Of a stretch of 64,000 nucleotides of DNA, positions 41,424-50,141 are shown piece after piece. Each line of letters starts with the position of its first letter. Position 1 is the stretch's first letter. Made by a program: the position numbers and the translations under genes. The stretch comes from Porticoccus sp964395715 (GTDB lineage Bacteria > Pseudomonadota > Gammaproteobacteria > Pseudomonadales > Porticoccaceae). The stretch lies in NCBI GenBank assembly GCA_964395715.1, contig CAYNAU010000001.1, forward strand, positions 558,001 to 622,000. Reading direction: 5' to 3'. The notes under the pieces are model-generated. The model made no database searches and was not told the origin of the DNA. It worked only from the letters and a program-made list of their open reading frames with translations.

Positions 41424-42569
41424 CTAACCACCGCTATCGGATTTGTATGGTAACTGTCGCCGGGTGTCCTGAATATAGTCCAGCACATATTGTCGTTCTT
41501 CGGTGACAAAGCGCTTGATAGCCATGGCGAAATCCACATTGCTGATCCAGTGGGCCGAGCAGTTTTCCCTTGGCTCAAAGCCGCGGCGCACCTTGTGCTC
41601 ACCCTGGGCGCCGGCATCAAAATGCGCCAGGCCGACCTCAATGGCAAACTCTATGCCCTGGTAATAACATAGTTCAAAATGCAGGAAATCATATTCCTGG
41701 ATACAACCCCAGTAGCGACCGTAGAGGCTTGCATCGTCGTAAAAGAACAGCGCTGCAGCCACTTTCACGCCATCTCGCTCGGCCACGGCCATCATCAGCT
41801 GGCCATCCATCACCTCGCCCAGGTTGTTAAAAAATGCCTCTGTCAGGTAACCCTGGTTGCCGCTGTGTTTGTGATAGGTGCTGTGGTAAACCTGGTAAAA
41901 AAACTCCCACCAGTCAGCAGTGATTTCACGGTTGCACAGGCGTCTGACAGTCAGCCCTTTATTGGCCAGTTCGCGGCGCTCGCGGCTGATATTTTTGCGT
42001 TTGCGGGATGACAGTGCGGCGAGAAAATCATCGAAATGCCGATAGCCCCGATTTTCCCACAGGTATTGCACATTACTGCGCAGCAGGGCGCCTGACTTCT
42101 CCATGGCTGAGATCAGGTCTGGCTCCGCAAATAGCAGATGCCAGCTACTGATGCCTTTGTCATCTGCCAGTTTGTGGATGGCGGAAAGCAGCAGGGGCGC
42201 CACCCTGGCAAGCTCGGTTTTGGGGGTAAGGGCCAGCCTGGGACCCACCGCTGGTGTGAAGGGAACGGCACTGAGTAACTTGGGGTAATACGCCATATTC
42301 TGACGCTGGTAGGCCTCAGCCCAGGTCCAGTCAAACACGTATTCTCCCCAGGAGTGGTGTTTCAGGTACATCGGCAGGGCACCAATGGTGCGTCGTTTCT
42401 CAGTGAGGAGCAGGTGACAGGGTTGCCAGCCGGTGGTGGTGGAAGCACTGCCGGAGTGTTCCAAAAGAGAAAGAAAACGATGCTGCAAAAACGGGTAGGG
42501 GCTGTTGTATAGCCCATCCCACAGGCTGGCATCGCATTCATCAATGCTGTTTAGAACCCGAATATCCAA
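41424..42569 (-). CDS. GNAT/FemAB-like protein (DUF482, peptidogalycan-type)
   Basis: A 381-residue soluble protein of the FemAB_like/DUF482 family. Typical blocks are FLQHRFLSLLEHSGS, VFDWTWAEAY, SSRKRKNISRERRELANKGL and the C-terminal FDAGAQGEHKVRRGFEP. Some members attach amino acids in cell-wall or lipid synthesis, but no substrate is known. The start ATG at 42569 gives the usual MDIRVLNSID opening. Confidence 0.85.
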   Translation of the reverse strand: MDIRVLNSIDECDASLWDGLYNSPYPFLQHRFLSLLEHSGSASTTTGWQPCHLLLTEKRRTIGALPMYLKHHSWGEYVFDWTWAEAYQRQNMAYYPKLLSAVPFTPAVGPRLALTPKTELARVAPLLLSAIHKLADDKGISSWHLLFAEPDLISAMEKSGALLRSNVQYLWENRGYRHFDDFLAALSSRKRKNISRERRELANKGLTVRRLCNREITADWWEFFYQVYHSTYHKHSGNQGYLTEAFFNNLGEVMDGQLMMAVAERDGVKVAAALFFYDDASLYGRYWGCIQEYDFLHFELCYYQGIEFAIEVGLAHFDAGAQGEHKVRRGFEPRENCSAHWISNVDFAMAIKRFVTEERQYVLDYIQDTRRQLPYKSDSGG

Positions 42570-42643
42570 AAAACTGACCCATTCTTAGTGAGCACCGACA
42601 GTGATCACGGACCCCGGCAGGGCCAGTAATCATCAACAGGACA

Positions 42644-43933
42644 CTATGCTACTACAGTAGGTTTTGGAAGGTGGCAGCAAAAACAGCTGCCTTTACCCAG
42701 GGTGCTGCGAATCTGAAGGGTGCCGCCGTGGCGCATGAGAACATGTTTGACAATGGCGAGGCCGAGACCGGTTCCGCCAGTGCTTGAGGCGCGACTGTTA
42801 TCGACGCGGTAGAAGCGTTCTGTAAGCCGCGGAATGTGTTTGGGGTCTATGCCATAGCCATCGTCACAGATTTCGATAATCACTTCATTTTCGGTGCTGT
42901 GGCAAGTCAGGCGAACATCCACGCCGCCGGGGTTGTGTTTGATGGCATTGATGGCCAGGTTGGAAATGGCGCTGTACAGCTCTTTGTACTCCCCCCTGAC
43001 CTCGAGGTTTTCTTCCTCCAACTGCATTGAAATATGATGGTTTTCGGTGCAGACCATGCGGGCATCCTGCACCACCTGTTGCAGCAGCGTGGCAATATCA
43101 ACAGATGTGCGCGGCGGCGGTTTTCGGTTCGACTCAAGCTGCGACAGCATCACCAGGTCATTGGCCAGTGCGTTGAGACGTTCGGTCTGCTGGTCCATCT
43201 GGTCGAGGGCTTTTTTCCAGTTGCCCGGCAGCTGATCGCTGTTGTCCTGCAGGGTTTCCAGGTAACCGGAAAGCACAGTCAGTGGAGTGCGCAGTTCGTG
43301 GGAGATATTGGCGACAAAGTCCTGCCGCATCTGTTCCAGATTGCGTAGCCGGGTGATGTCCTGTGCCATCAGAATAATATTGCCGTCGCCAAACTCGGCG
43401 GCACTGAACAGCAGGGTTCTGCTGGGGTCTTCCGGGGAAGGCAACTCTGTAGGTGGTGGCAACTCGTTGTGCTGGATAAAAGCCACAAAGCGTGGATCGC
43501 GAACAATATTGATGATGGACTGGCCCCGGTCGCCTTTTTCCAGGCCCAGCAAGGCCTCAGCAGCGGGATTCCACCATTCCAGAACGCGGTCAGGGGTCAG
43601 GGTCATGATGCCGTCGGGCAGCGCGGAGGTGATATTGCGCACCCGTTCGGAGAGCTGGCGTCGGCTCTGCTTGGCGCGGTCATTGCGTTGCTGCATGCGG
43701 TACAGGTAGTCTGTCATGTCGCCCCAGACACCGCTGGCATCCGGCGGCAGCCCATTGGCCCCTTGGTCCAGCCAGTCGTAGAGGCGGGCGATGTGGGAAA
43801 AAGTCCAGAGCATATAGATGCTGCCACCGGCCAGCAGGGTGAACAGTATTTCTCCCAGCATGAAGCCGATGAATAACAGCAGCAGCGTGATCAGGGCAAT
43901 CCGCCGTATTTCTGCCTGCAACCCTCTATGCAA
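42644..43933 (-). CDS. phoR: Phosphate regulon sensor histidine kinase PhoR
   Basis: A 429-residue inner-membrane kinase: two short hydrophobic segments near residues 12-45, a PAS region around 100-200 (DGIMTLTPDRVLEWWNPAAE), the phosphorylation site His212 in ISHELRTPLTVLSGYLETL, and the ATPase motifs with NAIKHN and TGLGLAIVKHVLMRHGG. The short N-terminus without a large periplasmic domain is typical of PhoR, which senses phosphate through PhoU/Pst. The start is a TTG at 43933, 9 bases after phoB; another TTG at 43921 is possible. Confidence 0.93.
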   Translation of the reverse strand: MHRGLQAEIRRIALITLLLLFIGFMLGEILFTLLAGGSIYMLWTFSHIARLYDWLDQGANGLPPDASGVWGDMTDYLYRMQQRNDRAKQSRRQLSERVRNITSALPDGIMTLTPDRVLEWWNPAAEALLGLEKGDRGQSIINIVRDPRFVAFIQHNELPPPTELPSPEDPSRTLLFSAAEFGDGNIILMAQDITRLRNLEQMRQDFVANISHELRTPLTVLSGYLETLQDNSDQLPGNWKKALDQMDQQTERLNALANDLVMLSQLESNRKPPPRTSVDIATLLQQVVQDARMVCTENHHISMQLEEENLEVRGEYKELYSAISNLAINAIKHNPGGVDVRLTCHSTENEVIIEICDDGYGIDPKHIPRLTERFYRVDNSRASSTGGTGLGLAIVKHVLMRHGGTLQIRSTLGKGSCFCCHLPKPTVVA

Positions 43934-43942
43934 GTGTAACCC

Positions 43943-44644
43943 TTACTCTTCTGTAACCCGTGTGGAGAAGCGGTAACCCGCGCCCCGCACAGTCTGTATG
44001 AAGCGGTCATGGCCTTCAAGGGCTATTGCCTTGCGCAGGCGTCGAATATGGACATCGACGGTGCGCTCATCCATGTACACATTGCCGCCCCAGACGTGGT
44101 CCAAAATCTGGTCGCGGGAGTAGACACGCTCCTGGTGGGTCAGGAAAAAGCTCAAAAGCCGGAACTCGGTAGGCCCCATGGACACGGTCTGGTCATTGAT
44201 TGTCACCCGGTGACTGATGGGATCAAACAGCAGGCTTTCCACCTGGATCGGTTCCTGTGGCAGGGCCGGTTCAGCACGGCGAAGAACCGCATTAATCCTC
44301 GCCACCAGTGCGCGGGGGGAGAATGGCTTGGTGATGTAATCATCTGCACCCACTTCCAGTCCCTGGACAACATTGTCCTCGCTGGCCTTGGCAGTGAGCA
44401 TTATGACCGGCACGTTTTTGGTCAGTTCGTCACGTTGCAGGCGGCGAATCAGCTCGATACCGCTGGTGCCGGGCATCATCCAGTCCAGTAACACCAGGTC
44501 CGGTTGCTCGTCGATGATCATGGCGTGAGCCTGCTGTGCATTTTCCGCCTGAAGGCAGTTGAATCCCGCCACATCGAGTGCCGTGCTAATCATGTCGCGG
44601 ATGGCGGGTTCGTCGTCCACGACGAGAATGGTTTTTTCGCTCAT
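43943..44644 (-). CDS. phoB: Phosphate regulon response regulator PhoB
   Basis: OmpR-type regulator of 233 residues. The receiver domain has DDEP, the phospho-acceptor Asp54 in LVLLDWMMPG and the KPF signal lysine; the C-terminal winged helix ends with the typical VRGAGYRFS. It binds Pho boxes such as those upstream of pstS and of itself. I choose the ATG at 44644: AGAAGATAGGG lies before it, and the promoter -10 at 44677-44672 would put transcription start close to 44665, leaving no leader for the alternative ATG at 44665. Confidence 0.95.
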   Translation of the reverse strand: MSEKTILVVDDEPAIRDMISTALDVAGFNCLQAENAQQAHAMIIDEQPDLVLLDWMMPGTSGIELIRRLQRDELTKNVPVIMLTAKASEDNVVQGLEVGADDYITKPFSPRALVARINAVLRRAEPALPQEPIQVESLLFDPISHRVTINDQTVSMGPTEFRLLSFFLTHQERVYSRDQILDHVWGGNVYMDERTVDVHIRRLRKAIALEGHDRFIQTVRGAGYRFSTRVTEE

Positions 44645-44671
44645 ATCCCTATCTTCTCTTTTCATATCTGC

Positions 44672-44707
44672 GTATTACATGACTCAGGGATGACAGAAAT
44701 ATGACAG
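44672..44707 (-). promoter_or_regulatory. Pho box and -10 of phoB-phoR
   Basis: On the minus strand CTGTCAT (44707-44701) and CTGTCAT (44696-44690) are perfect Pho units with a 4-bp spacer, and a weaker third unit GAGTCAT follows (44685-44679) with 4 more. A -10-like TAATAC lies at 44677-44672. The site falls in the 84 bases between ubiA and phoB and predicts autoactivation of phoB-phoR. Confidence 0.78.
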
Positions 44708-44728
44708 CGATTGGCGCGACATGGTGAA

Positions 44729-45601
44729 CTAGCTGCCGCCCAGTTGGTAGTCGAGCACCAGCCCGATAAAAATGGCGGCACCCACGTAGTTGTTGTTGAG
44801 AAAAGCCTTGAAGCAGCCTTCCCGGTCACGGTTGCGTATCAGGAACTGCTGGTAGAGAAACAGCAAGGCGGCAACAGCCAGCCCCAGGAAAAACCAGAGG
44901 CCGCGGCCAAAATTCATGCCGATCATCAGCAGCGCAATTACTACCAGTACTTGCAGGGTGGCGGTGATGGCGATGTCCATGTCGCCAAACAGAATGGCCG
45001 TGGATTTGATCCCGATTTTCAGATCATCATCGCGGTCAACCATGGCATAGAAAGTGTCGTAGGCAATGGTCCACAGGATGACCGCTGCGTAAAGCGTCCA
45101 GAGCTCAGGGAGCAGCGTTCCAGTTTCCGCCGCAAAGGCCATGGGGATACTCCAGGCAAATGCCGCACCGAGTACCAGCTGGGGCAGGTGGGTGTAGCGC
45201 TTCATAAAGGGATAGCAGAAGGCCAGCGCCACGCCGACAAAGGCCAGCTGGATGGTCAATTCATTGGTCAATAAAACCAGCAGGAAAGAAATCACACACA
45301 GGCCAACAAACAGCATTAACGCCTCTTTGGTGGTGACGGCGCCGGTGGCCATGGGGCGGTGCCGGGTGCGCGCTACATGACCGTCGACCTTGCGGTCGGC
45401 AAAATCATTGATGACACAACCGGCCGCGCGCATCAGGAACACGCCGAGAATAAATACCAGCAGGTTCTTGAAGGAGGGAACTCCCTCCGCTGCCAGCCAC
45501 AGTGCCCAGAGGGTGGGCCATAACAGCAACAGCGTCCCAATGGGCTTGTTGAAGCGCATCAGGCTGATGAAATCTGGCAATCTTTCGCGCACTGAACTCA
45601 T
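44729..45601 (-). CDS. ubiA: 4-hydroxybenzoate octaprenyltransferase
   Basis: Membrane prenyltransferase that joins 4-hydroxybenzoate and polyprenyl diphosphate in ubiquinone synthesis. It has 290 residues and eight or nine membrane segments. The two Asp-rich motifs are NDFADRKVD near residue 65 and DTFYAMVDRDDD near 190. It lies 19 bases after ubiC, the gene that provides its substrate. Confidence 0.96.
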   Translation of the reverse strand: MSSVRERLPDFISLMRFNKPIGTLLLLWPTLWALWLAAEGVPSFKNLLVFILGVFLMRAAGCVINDFADRKVDGHVARTRHRPMATGAVTTKEALMLFVGLCVISFLLVLLTNELTIQLAFVGVALAFCYPFMKRYTHLPQLVLGAAFAWSIPMAFAAETGTLLPELWTLYAAVILWTIAYDTFYAMVDRDDDLKIGIKSTAILFGDMDIAITATLQVLVVIALLMIGMNFGRGLWFFLGLAVAALLFLYQQFLIRNRDREGCFKAFLNNNYVGAAIFIGLVLDYQLGGS

Positions 45602-45620
45602 GTTAGGCGTTAATACCGGG

Positions 45621-46175
45621 CTAAAGCGGGGTATTGTAAGGGGTAAATTCCGGTAAAAACATCTCGCACACCAACAGCGGCTTGTTGTCCAGCCAGAACA
45701 GGGAGCGTCGCCCCGGTATCACGGCCTGTATTCCTTGCAGGGGGCCGGGCAGGGGAAGCTGGCGAGTATCCTGACAGGCGAGCTCTATGGCACCCCTGCG
45801 CATGTGTGGGTCACTGAATAACAGCGCCCCCAAGGGTCGGTTGTCCAGTTTGCGCAAACCGCGCAGACGTCCGTTTAGTGACGTTTGGGGTATGACACTG
45901 CGCGCGTAGACCCAGGGTCTGCCGCCACCATAAAGAATCACTTCGCGAATCAGCGCCAGCTGGTGGTGCCCCATAGCCAGCACGGTGCGCTCGGAGGGCC
46001 TGGGGAGTGCCATCTGCTGGCGGATAACCTGCACACCAAAATCACCACGACTGAGTTTGATCAGCCGCTCGGTGAGGGAACCCCGATCCAGCAGCCAGCT
46101 GCGAAGCGGGCCGTTGGCCGGTGAAGCGGGGCCGCGTTTGTGGCGATGCCAACGGGGTTCTGAAGTGAACGACAT
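45621..46175 (-). CDS. ubiC: Chorismate lyase UbiC
   Basis: Splits chorismate into pyruvate and 4-hydroxybenzoate, the first step of ubiquinone ring synthesis. The 184-residue protein has the family pattern WLLDRGSLTERLIKLS and, later, VRQVIL-like IREVILYGGGRPWVYARSV, ending in GRRSLFWLDNKPLLVCE with FLPEF. Together with ubiA it forms a leftward operon, located next to phoB as in Pseudomonas. Confidence 0.9.
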   Translation of the reverse strand: MSFTSEPRWHRHKRGPASPANGPLRSWLLDRGSLTERLIKLSRGDFGVQVIRQQMALPRPSERTVLAMGHHQLALIREVILYGGGRPWVYARSVIPQTSLNGRLRGLRKLDNRPLGALLFSDPHMRRGAIELACQDTRQLPLPGPLQGIQAVIPGRRSLFWLDNKPLLVCEMFLPEFTPYNTPL

Positions 46176-46239
46176 GGGGGTCCTGATAACGCTGGTGTGG
46201 TGTCTATTCTAACTGCTGGGAGGGCAGTCGGGTTTGGGT

Positions 46240-46827
46240 TTAGCGGGACAGTTTTTCCAGTAACAGTCTCATTGCCTGACCGCGATGGCTGATGCGGTTT
46301 TTCTCGGTTTTCTCCAGTTGCGCCGAGGTTAAACCCAGCTCGGGTATCAGGAAAAGCGGGTCGTAACCGAAACCATTGTCACCCTGTGGAACGAAGCTGA
46401 TTCGCCCTTCCCAGGTTCCCTGGCAGATTAGCGGTGTCGGGTCTTCGGCATGACGCATCATCACCAGCAGGCACTGGAAACGGGCGGTGCGTTGCTCTTC
46501 CGGAATTTCCTGCAGCAGGGACAGCAGGCGCAAGTTGTTTTTTTCGTCGGTGGCATTTTCGCCGGAAAAACGGGCGGAATAGATACCGGGAGCCCCGTTC
46601 AACATATCCACTTCAAGGCCCGAATCGTCGGCGATAGCTGGCAGGCCGGTCAATTTGGCGGCATGCCGTGCTTTGATAATGGCGTTTTCAACAAAACTCA
46701 GTCCATCTTCGATGGCATCGGGGATGTCAAAGTCAGACTGTGGGACAACGTCCATATCCAGTCCTGCGAGCAATTGTCGGAATTCAGTGAGCTTGCCTTT
46801 ATTGCCGGTGGCGAGGACGACTTTCAT
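46240..46827 (-). CDS. rdgB: XTP/dITP pyrophosphatase (RdgB/HAM1)
   Basis: House-cleaning enzyme that hydrolyses non-canonical purine nucleotides. It has 195 residues. The substrate loop ATGNKGKLTEF is at residues 5-15, the catalytic block is ADDSGLEVDML, and the later FGYDPLFLIPELG and SHRGQAM are intact. It is the last gene of metX-metW-DUF4426-rdgB, the same order as in Pseudomonas. Confidence 0.96.
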   Translation of the reverse strand: MKVVLATGNKGKLTEFRQLLAGLDMDVVPQSDFDIPDAIEDGLSFVENAIIKARHAAKLTGLPAIADDSGLEVDMLNGAPGIYSARFSGENATDEKNNLRLLSLLQEIPEEQRTARFQCLLVMMRHAEDPTPLICQGTWEGRISFVPQGDNGFGYDPLFLIPELGLTSAQLEKTEKNRISHRGQAMRLLLEKLSR

Positions 46828-46900
46828 AACTCTGGGTACCTGTTACATCAATGAAGCCCGCAGGTCACTATGTGCAGTGGCCCGCAGGTTAAGGCTGGCC

Positions 46901-47347
46901 TCACTCGTCCTGATACAGGGTTTTCTGAAAGGTGAGGGAGAGCGGTGGCTGGTTGGGATCGGGTGTGACTTCAATCTTGAACGTCATGTAATCCTTGTTA
47001 TCAATACGAAACGGCGCGAGGTAGTAGACGGTGTCTCCTTCCCGCACTTCAAAAAAATCCAGGGCTTGCTGCTGGGCGAGAATATTGGAGACAGTGCCCT
47101 TGACCAGTGCGGTGGTGCCGCCCGCCTTGTCGTCGCGCAGCACGGCGATATTGACCAGTCCGCGATCCTTGCCGCGAACAATCTTGTAGGCGCTGGCGAT
47201 GTCAGGCTGGATGAAACTGCTGTTAAACACGCTGTAAAAAACTTTGATGTTGCCAAATTCACGGTAGGGTTTGTCGCTGGCCTGAGCCGCGAGTGTGAAT
47301 ACAGCCAGCAGGACCAAACAGGTGGATCGGGACAATTTCATGGTCAT
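46901..47347 (-). CDS. DUF4426 domain protein, exported
   Basis: A 148-residue protein with a signal peptide ending near A-Q-A. After it comes the DUF4426 region with FGNIKVFYSVFNSSFIQPDI and VLVNIAVL-like GLVNIAVLRD. Its function is unknown but its place between metW and rdgB is conserved in pseudomonads. A shorter start at the second Met (MKLSRS) is possible. Confidence 0.85.
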   Translation of the reverse strand: MTMKLSRSTCLVLLAVFTLAAQASDKPYREFGNIKVFYSVFNSSFIQPDIASAYKIVRGKDRGLVNIAVLRDDKAGGTTALVKGTVSNILAQQQALDFFEVREGDTVYYLAPFRIDNKDYMTFKIEVTPDPNQPPLSLTFQKTLYQDE

Positions 47348-47388
47348 TCCCTCGCAGTTTCCATAACAGATTAACGGCGTTGCAATGT

Positions 47389-47985
47389 CTATTTGCTCAA
47401 ATGATAAATTGCAGTATCACTGAAAAGGTTAGGCCAGATTCCCTTGATTTGCCGATCGGGCAAGCGGGTGGCAACAAATTCACGGTGCAACAGGCGAATG
47501 TTTTTTTCCGCGCACAGGGCCTCGAAGTCATCCACGGTACAGAAGTGGATGTTGGGGGTGTCGTACCATTGATAGGTCAGCTGTTTAGTCACCGGCATGC
47601 GGCCACGGGTGAGCAGGTAAAAGCGCGCACGCCAGTTGCCGAAATTGGGAAAAGTGACCACGCACTCCTTACCGACGCGAAGCATTTCATCCAGCACCAG
47701 GTGCGGGTAGCGCATGACCTGAAGGGCCTGCGTCATGACCACGGTGTCGAAACTTTTGTCACTGAACTGGGATAGTCCCTCGTCCAGGTCGGTCTCCAGC
47801 ACGTTGATGCCGTTGGCCACACAGGCCGTGATATTGTCCGGATCGATTTCCAGGCCATAACCCTCAACGTTTTTTTCCCGGTGCAGCATTTTTAACAGGG
47901 TGCCGTCACCGCAGCCGAGATCGAGAATGTGACTCGAGGGTTTGATCCACTGCTTGATAATGTCCAGGTCGGTCCGGTTGGTCAT
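47389..47985 (-). CDS. metW: Methionine biosynthesis protein MetW
   Basis: A 198-residue SAM-methyltransferase-fold protein. The motif is HILDLGCGDGTLLKML near residues 19-34; VMTQALQVMRYP and FPNFGNWRAR follow. MetW is needed with MetX for homoserine acylation in several proteobacteria. Its ATG overlaps the metX stop by 4 bases, a sign of coupling. Confidence 0.93.
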   Translation of the reverse strand: MTNRTDLDIIKQWIKPSSHILDLGCGDGTLLKMLHREKNVEGYGLEIDPDNITACVANGINVLETDLDEGLSQFSDKSFDTVVMTQALQVMRYPHLVLDEMLRVGKECVVTFPNFGNWRARFYLLTRGRMPVTKQLTYQWYDTPNIHFCTVDDFEALCAEKNIRLLHREFVATRLPDRQIKGIWPNLFSDTAIYHLSK

Positions 47986-49139
47986 GGTGCCGTGACCTCA
48001 TTGTCCAGGCGAGACAGATAAGCCGTGAGTACTTGCTCATAGCGCTCGTTGGGTAACAGGAAGGCATCGTGGCCGAGATTAGACTGAATGGCGGCATAGC
48101 TGACATTTTTATTGGCGGCGATCAATGCTTCCACGATTTCCCTGGAACGCTCAGGTGCAAAGCGCCAGTCGGAGGAAAACGAGATCACGAGAAAATCACA
48201 CTGGGCATGCCGGAACGCCTCCACCTGGTCGTGGTTGTATTCCCTGGCCAGATCAAAGTAGTCCAGTGCCTTTGTCATCAACAGGTAGGTGTTGGCATCA
48301 AAGGCATTGGCAAATACGTCACCCTGGTAGTGCAGGTAGCTCTCTACCTGAAACTCAATGGGGGTGTCCTGACCGCGCTGGAATGAACCCGAGCGCAATT
48401 CGCGCCCGAATTTATCACCCATAATCTCGTCCGAGAGATAGGTGATATGCCCGATCATGCGCGCCAGGCCGAGACCATTGCGTGGCAACGTCTGGTGCTC
48501 CAGATAATAGCCATCGAGAAAATCCGGGTCCGATTTAATGGCGTTGCGGGCGATTTCATTAAAGGCGATATTCTGCGCACTGAGCTTCATGGCTGAGGCA
48601 ATGATAATCGCATGGCGCAACCGCTGCGGATGCTCCAGAGACCAGCGCATGACCTGCATGCCGCCAAGGCTGCCGCCGACAATAGCGGCCCACTGCTGAA
48701 TACCCAGCCGATCCGACAGTCGCATCTGGCTCTCAACCCAGTCACGAACCCGTAGTGCAGGGAAATCCGGTCCCCAGGGCTGGCCCGTTTGAGGATTGAT
48801 GGATGTCGGTCCAGTGCTGCCGTGGCAACCTCCCAGGTTATTCAGGCACACCACAAAAAAACGGTTGGTATCAAAAGGCTTCCCCGGACCGATATGGTTA
48901 TCCCACCAGCCCGGCTTATTGTCATCCATGCTGTGGTATCCGGCAGCATGGTGATGTCCGCTGAGGGCATGACAGATCAGGATGGCGTTGCTGGCATCGG
49001 CATTCAGCTCGCCATAGGTTTCAACCACCAACTGATATTGATTCAGGGTGCGGCCGCAGGCCAGTGTCAGCGGTTCATCGAACTGAATCACTTGAGGGGT
49101 GACGATACCTACTGAATTGTCGGGAATAACGTCTGGCAT
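47982..49139 (-). CDS. metX: Homoserine O-acyltransferase MetX (probably O-succinyltransferase)
   Basis: Alpha/beta hydrolase-fold transferase of 385 residues that activates homoserine for methionine synthesis. The nucleophile Ser is in VGGSLGGMQVMRW near residue 153; the start region with LTLACGRTL and HALSGHHHAAG fits, and the Asp and His of the triad are near SSDWRF and GHDAFL. Gammaproteobacterial members paired with MetW mostly use succinyl-CoA, so succinyltransferase is the better guess. No SAM riboswitch was seen in the 107 bases before it. Confidence 0.93.
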   Translation of the reverse strand: MPDVIPDNSVGIVTPQVIQFDEPLTLACGRTLNQYQLVVETYGELNADASNAILICHALSGHHHAAGYHSMDDNKPGWWDNHIGPGKPFDTNRFFVVCLNNLGGCHGSTGPTSINPQTGQPWGPDFPALRVRDWVESQMRLSDRLGIQQWAAIVGGSLGGMQVMRWSLEHPQRLRHAIIIASAMKLSAQNIAFNEIARNAIKSDPDFLDGYYLEHQTLPRNGLGLARMIGHITYLSDEIMGDKFGRELRSGSFQRGQDTPIEFQVESYLHYQGDVFANAFDANTYLLMTKALDYFDLAREYNHDQVEAFRHAQCDFLVISFSSDWRFAPERSREIVEALIAANKNVSYAAIQSNLGHDAFLLPNERYEQVLTAYLSRLDNEVTAP

Positions 49140-49246
49140 CGGGGCGGCAAGGGCTCCTTGGCTTTGTCAGGGATCTGCGGGAGTCTAAATAGGGGCGGCC
49201 ATCAGCGCAACCAGATTACCTGTCGGGTTGTTGCGGCAGAGTTCGA

Positions 49247-50023
49247 TCACAGCGATTCGATGTCGTAATCGATAACCACAGGCAGGTGGCTGGAAAAGGT
49301 TTTGGCCTTGTAGGTCACGGCATATTCCACGCTGTGACGCAGGTTGTTGGAGATCAGTTGCAGGTCTGTACGCCAGCCGCAGCCTTCACCAATTTCGCCG
49401 GAGGGCCAGAAGGTGAATTCATCTCTGTCGGAATTGAAAAGCCGAAAGGCATCCGCGTAGCCGATCGAGTTATAGAGCTGCCCAAGGCTCTGCCGTTCAT
49501 GGGGTAAAAACCCGGACAAGTCCTCACAGGCGACAGGGTCAGCGACGTCCGCCTCGCGGTGGGCAATATTCCAGTTGCCACAGAAAAAATAGTCGCGGCG
49601 TTTGTGGCTGATTTTGGTGAGGTGGCCAAGCAGGTCGCGGAAAAAGCGATCCTTGGTTTCCTGGCTGGTGGTACCGGCAATGGCTTCCGGGGCCAGCAAT
49701 GAGCAAACGCTGATCCGCTCAAAATCCGCCTGCAGGTATCTCCCCTGCATGTCCTCGCCATTACTGGCGCCAAAACCGTACATGATAGCCTTCGGCATCT
49801 CGCGGGTATAAATGGCTACACCATTTCTGGTCGCATCAGGGGCATCGAGAAAATAGCTGAAATAACCGTCCAGGACGTAGTCTTGGCGTTCCTCAAGCTC
49901 GTAGGCAGAAGCGCGCAGATCCTGAAGGCAGATCAGGGTGGCATCCTGGGATGCCAGCCACTCATACAGGCCCTTTTCTGTCGCTTGCTGAATACCGTCG
50001 ACGGCAAGACTTATGATGCGCAT
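49247..50023 (-). CDS. crc: Crc-like catabolite repression control protein (ExoIII fold)
   Basis: A 258-residue exonuclease III-fold protein that resembles Pseudomonas Crc in length and in MRIISLAVDGIQQA, LICLQDLRAS and LQADFERISVCSLL. ExoIII catalytic positions are altered: the metal-binding Glu of LQE is Asp, the catalytic Asp of GDMN is Asn (CGNWNIAH), and the Asp before the final His is Ser (SSHLPVVIDYD). As with Crc, loss of nuclease activity is expected, and it may act with Hfq in translational repression. It is divergent from the DUF4124 gene. Confidence 0.82.
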   Translation of the reverse strand: MRIISLAVDGIQQATEKGLYEWLASQDATLICLQDLRASAYELEERQDYVLDGYFSYFLDAPDATRNGVAIYTREMPKAIMYGFGASNGEDMQGRYLQADFERISVCSLLAPEAIAGTTSQETKDRFFRDLLGHLTKISHKRRDYFFCGNWNIAHREADVADPVACEDLSGFLPHERQSLGQLYNSIGYADAFRLFNSDRDEFTFWPSGEIGEGCGWRTDLQLISNNLRHSVEYAVTYKAKTFSSHLPVVIDYDIESL

Positions 50024-50141
50024 TATCGCCCCTTGTTTTGGGAGAGTGTATGATAACCGGCAAGCCGGGTTTGATGAATTGGCAAACAGAATTCAATGAC
50101 CTGGGCATTGGGACTCGACTTTGTAAGGGCAGGGTGCGTTT

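Noticed and set aside
49140..49246. SAM riboswitch upstream of metX
   Set aside because: The bases before metX do not show the conserved SAM-I or SAM-II core elements.
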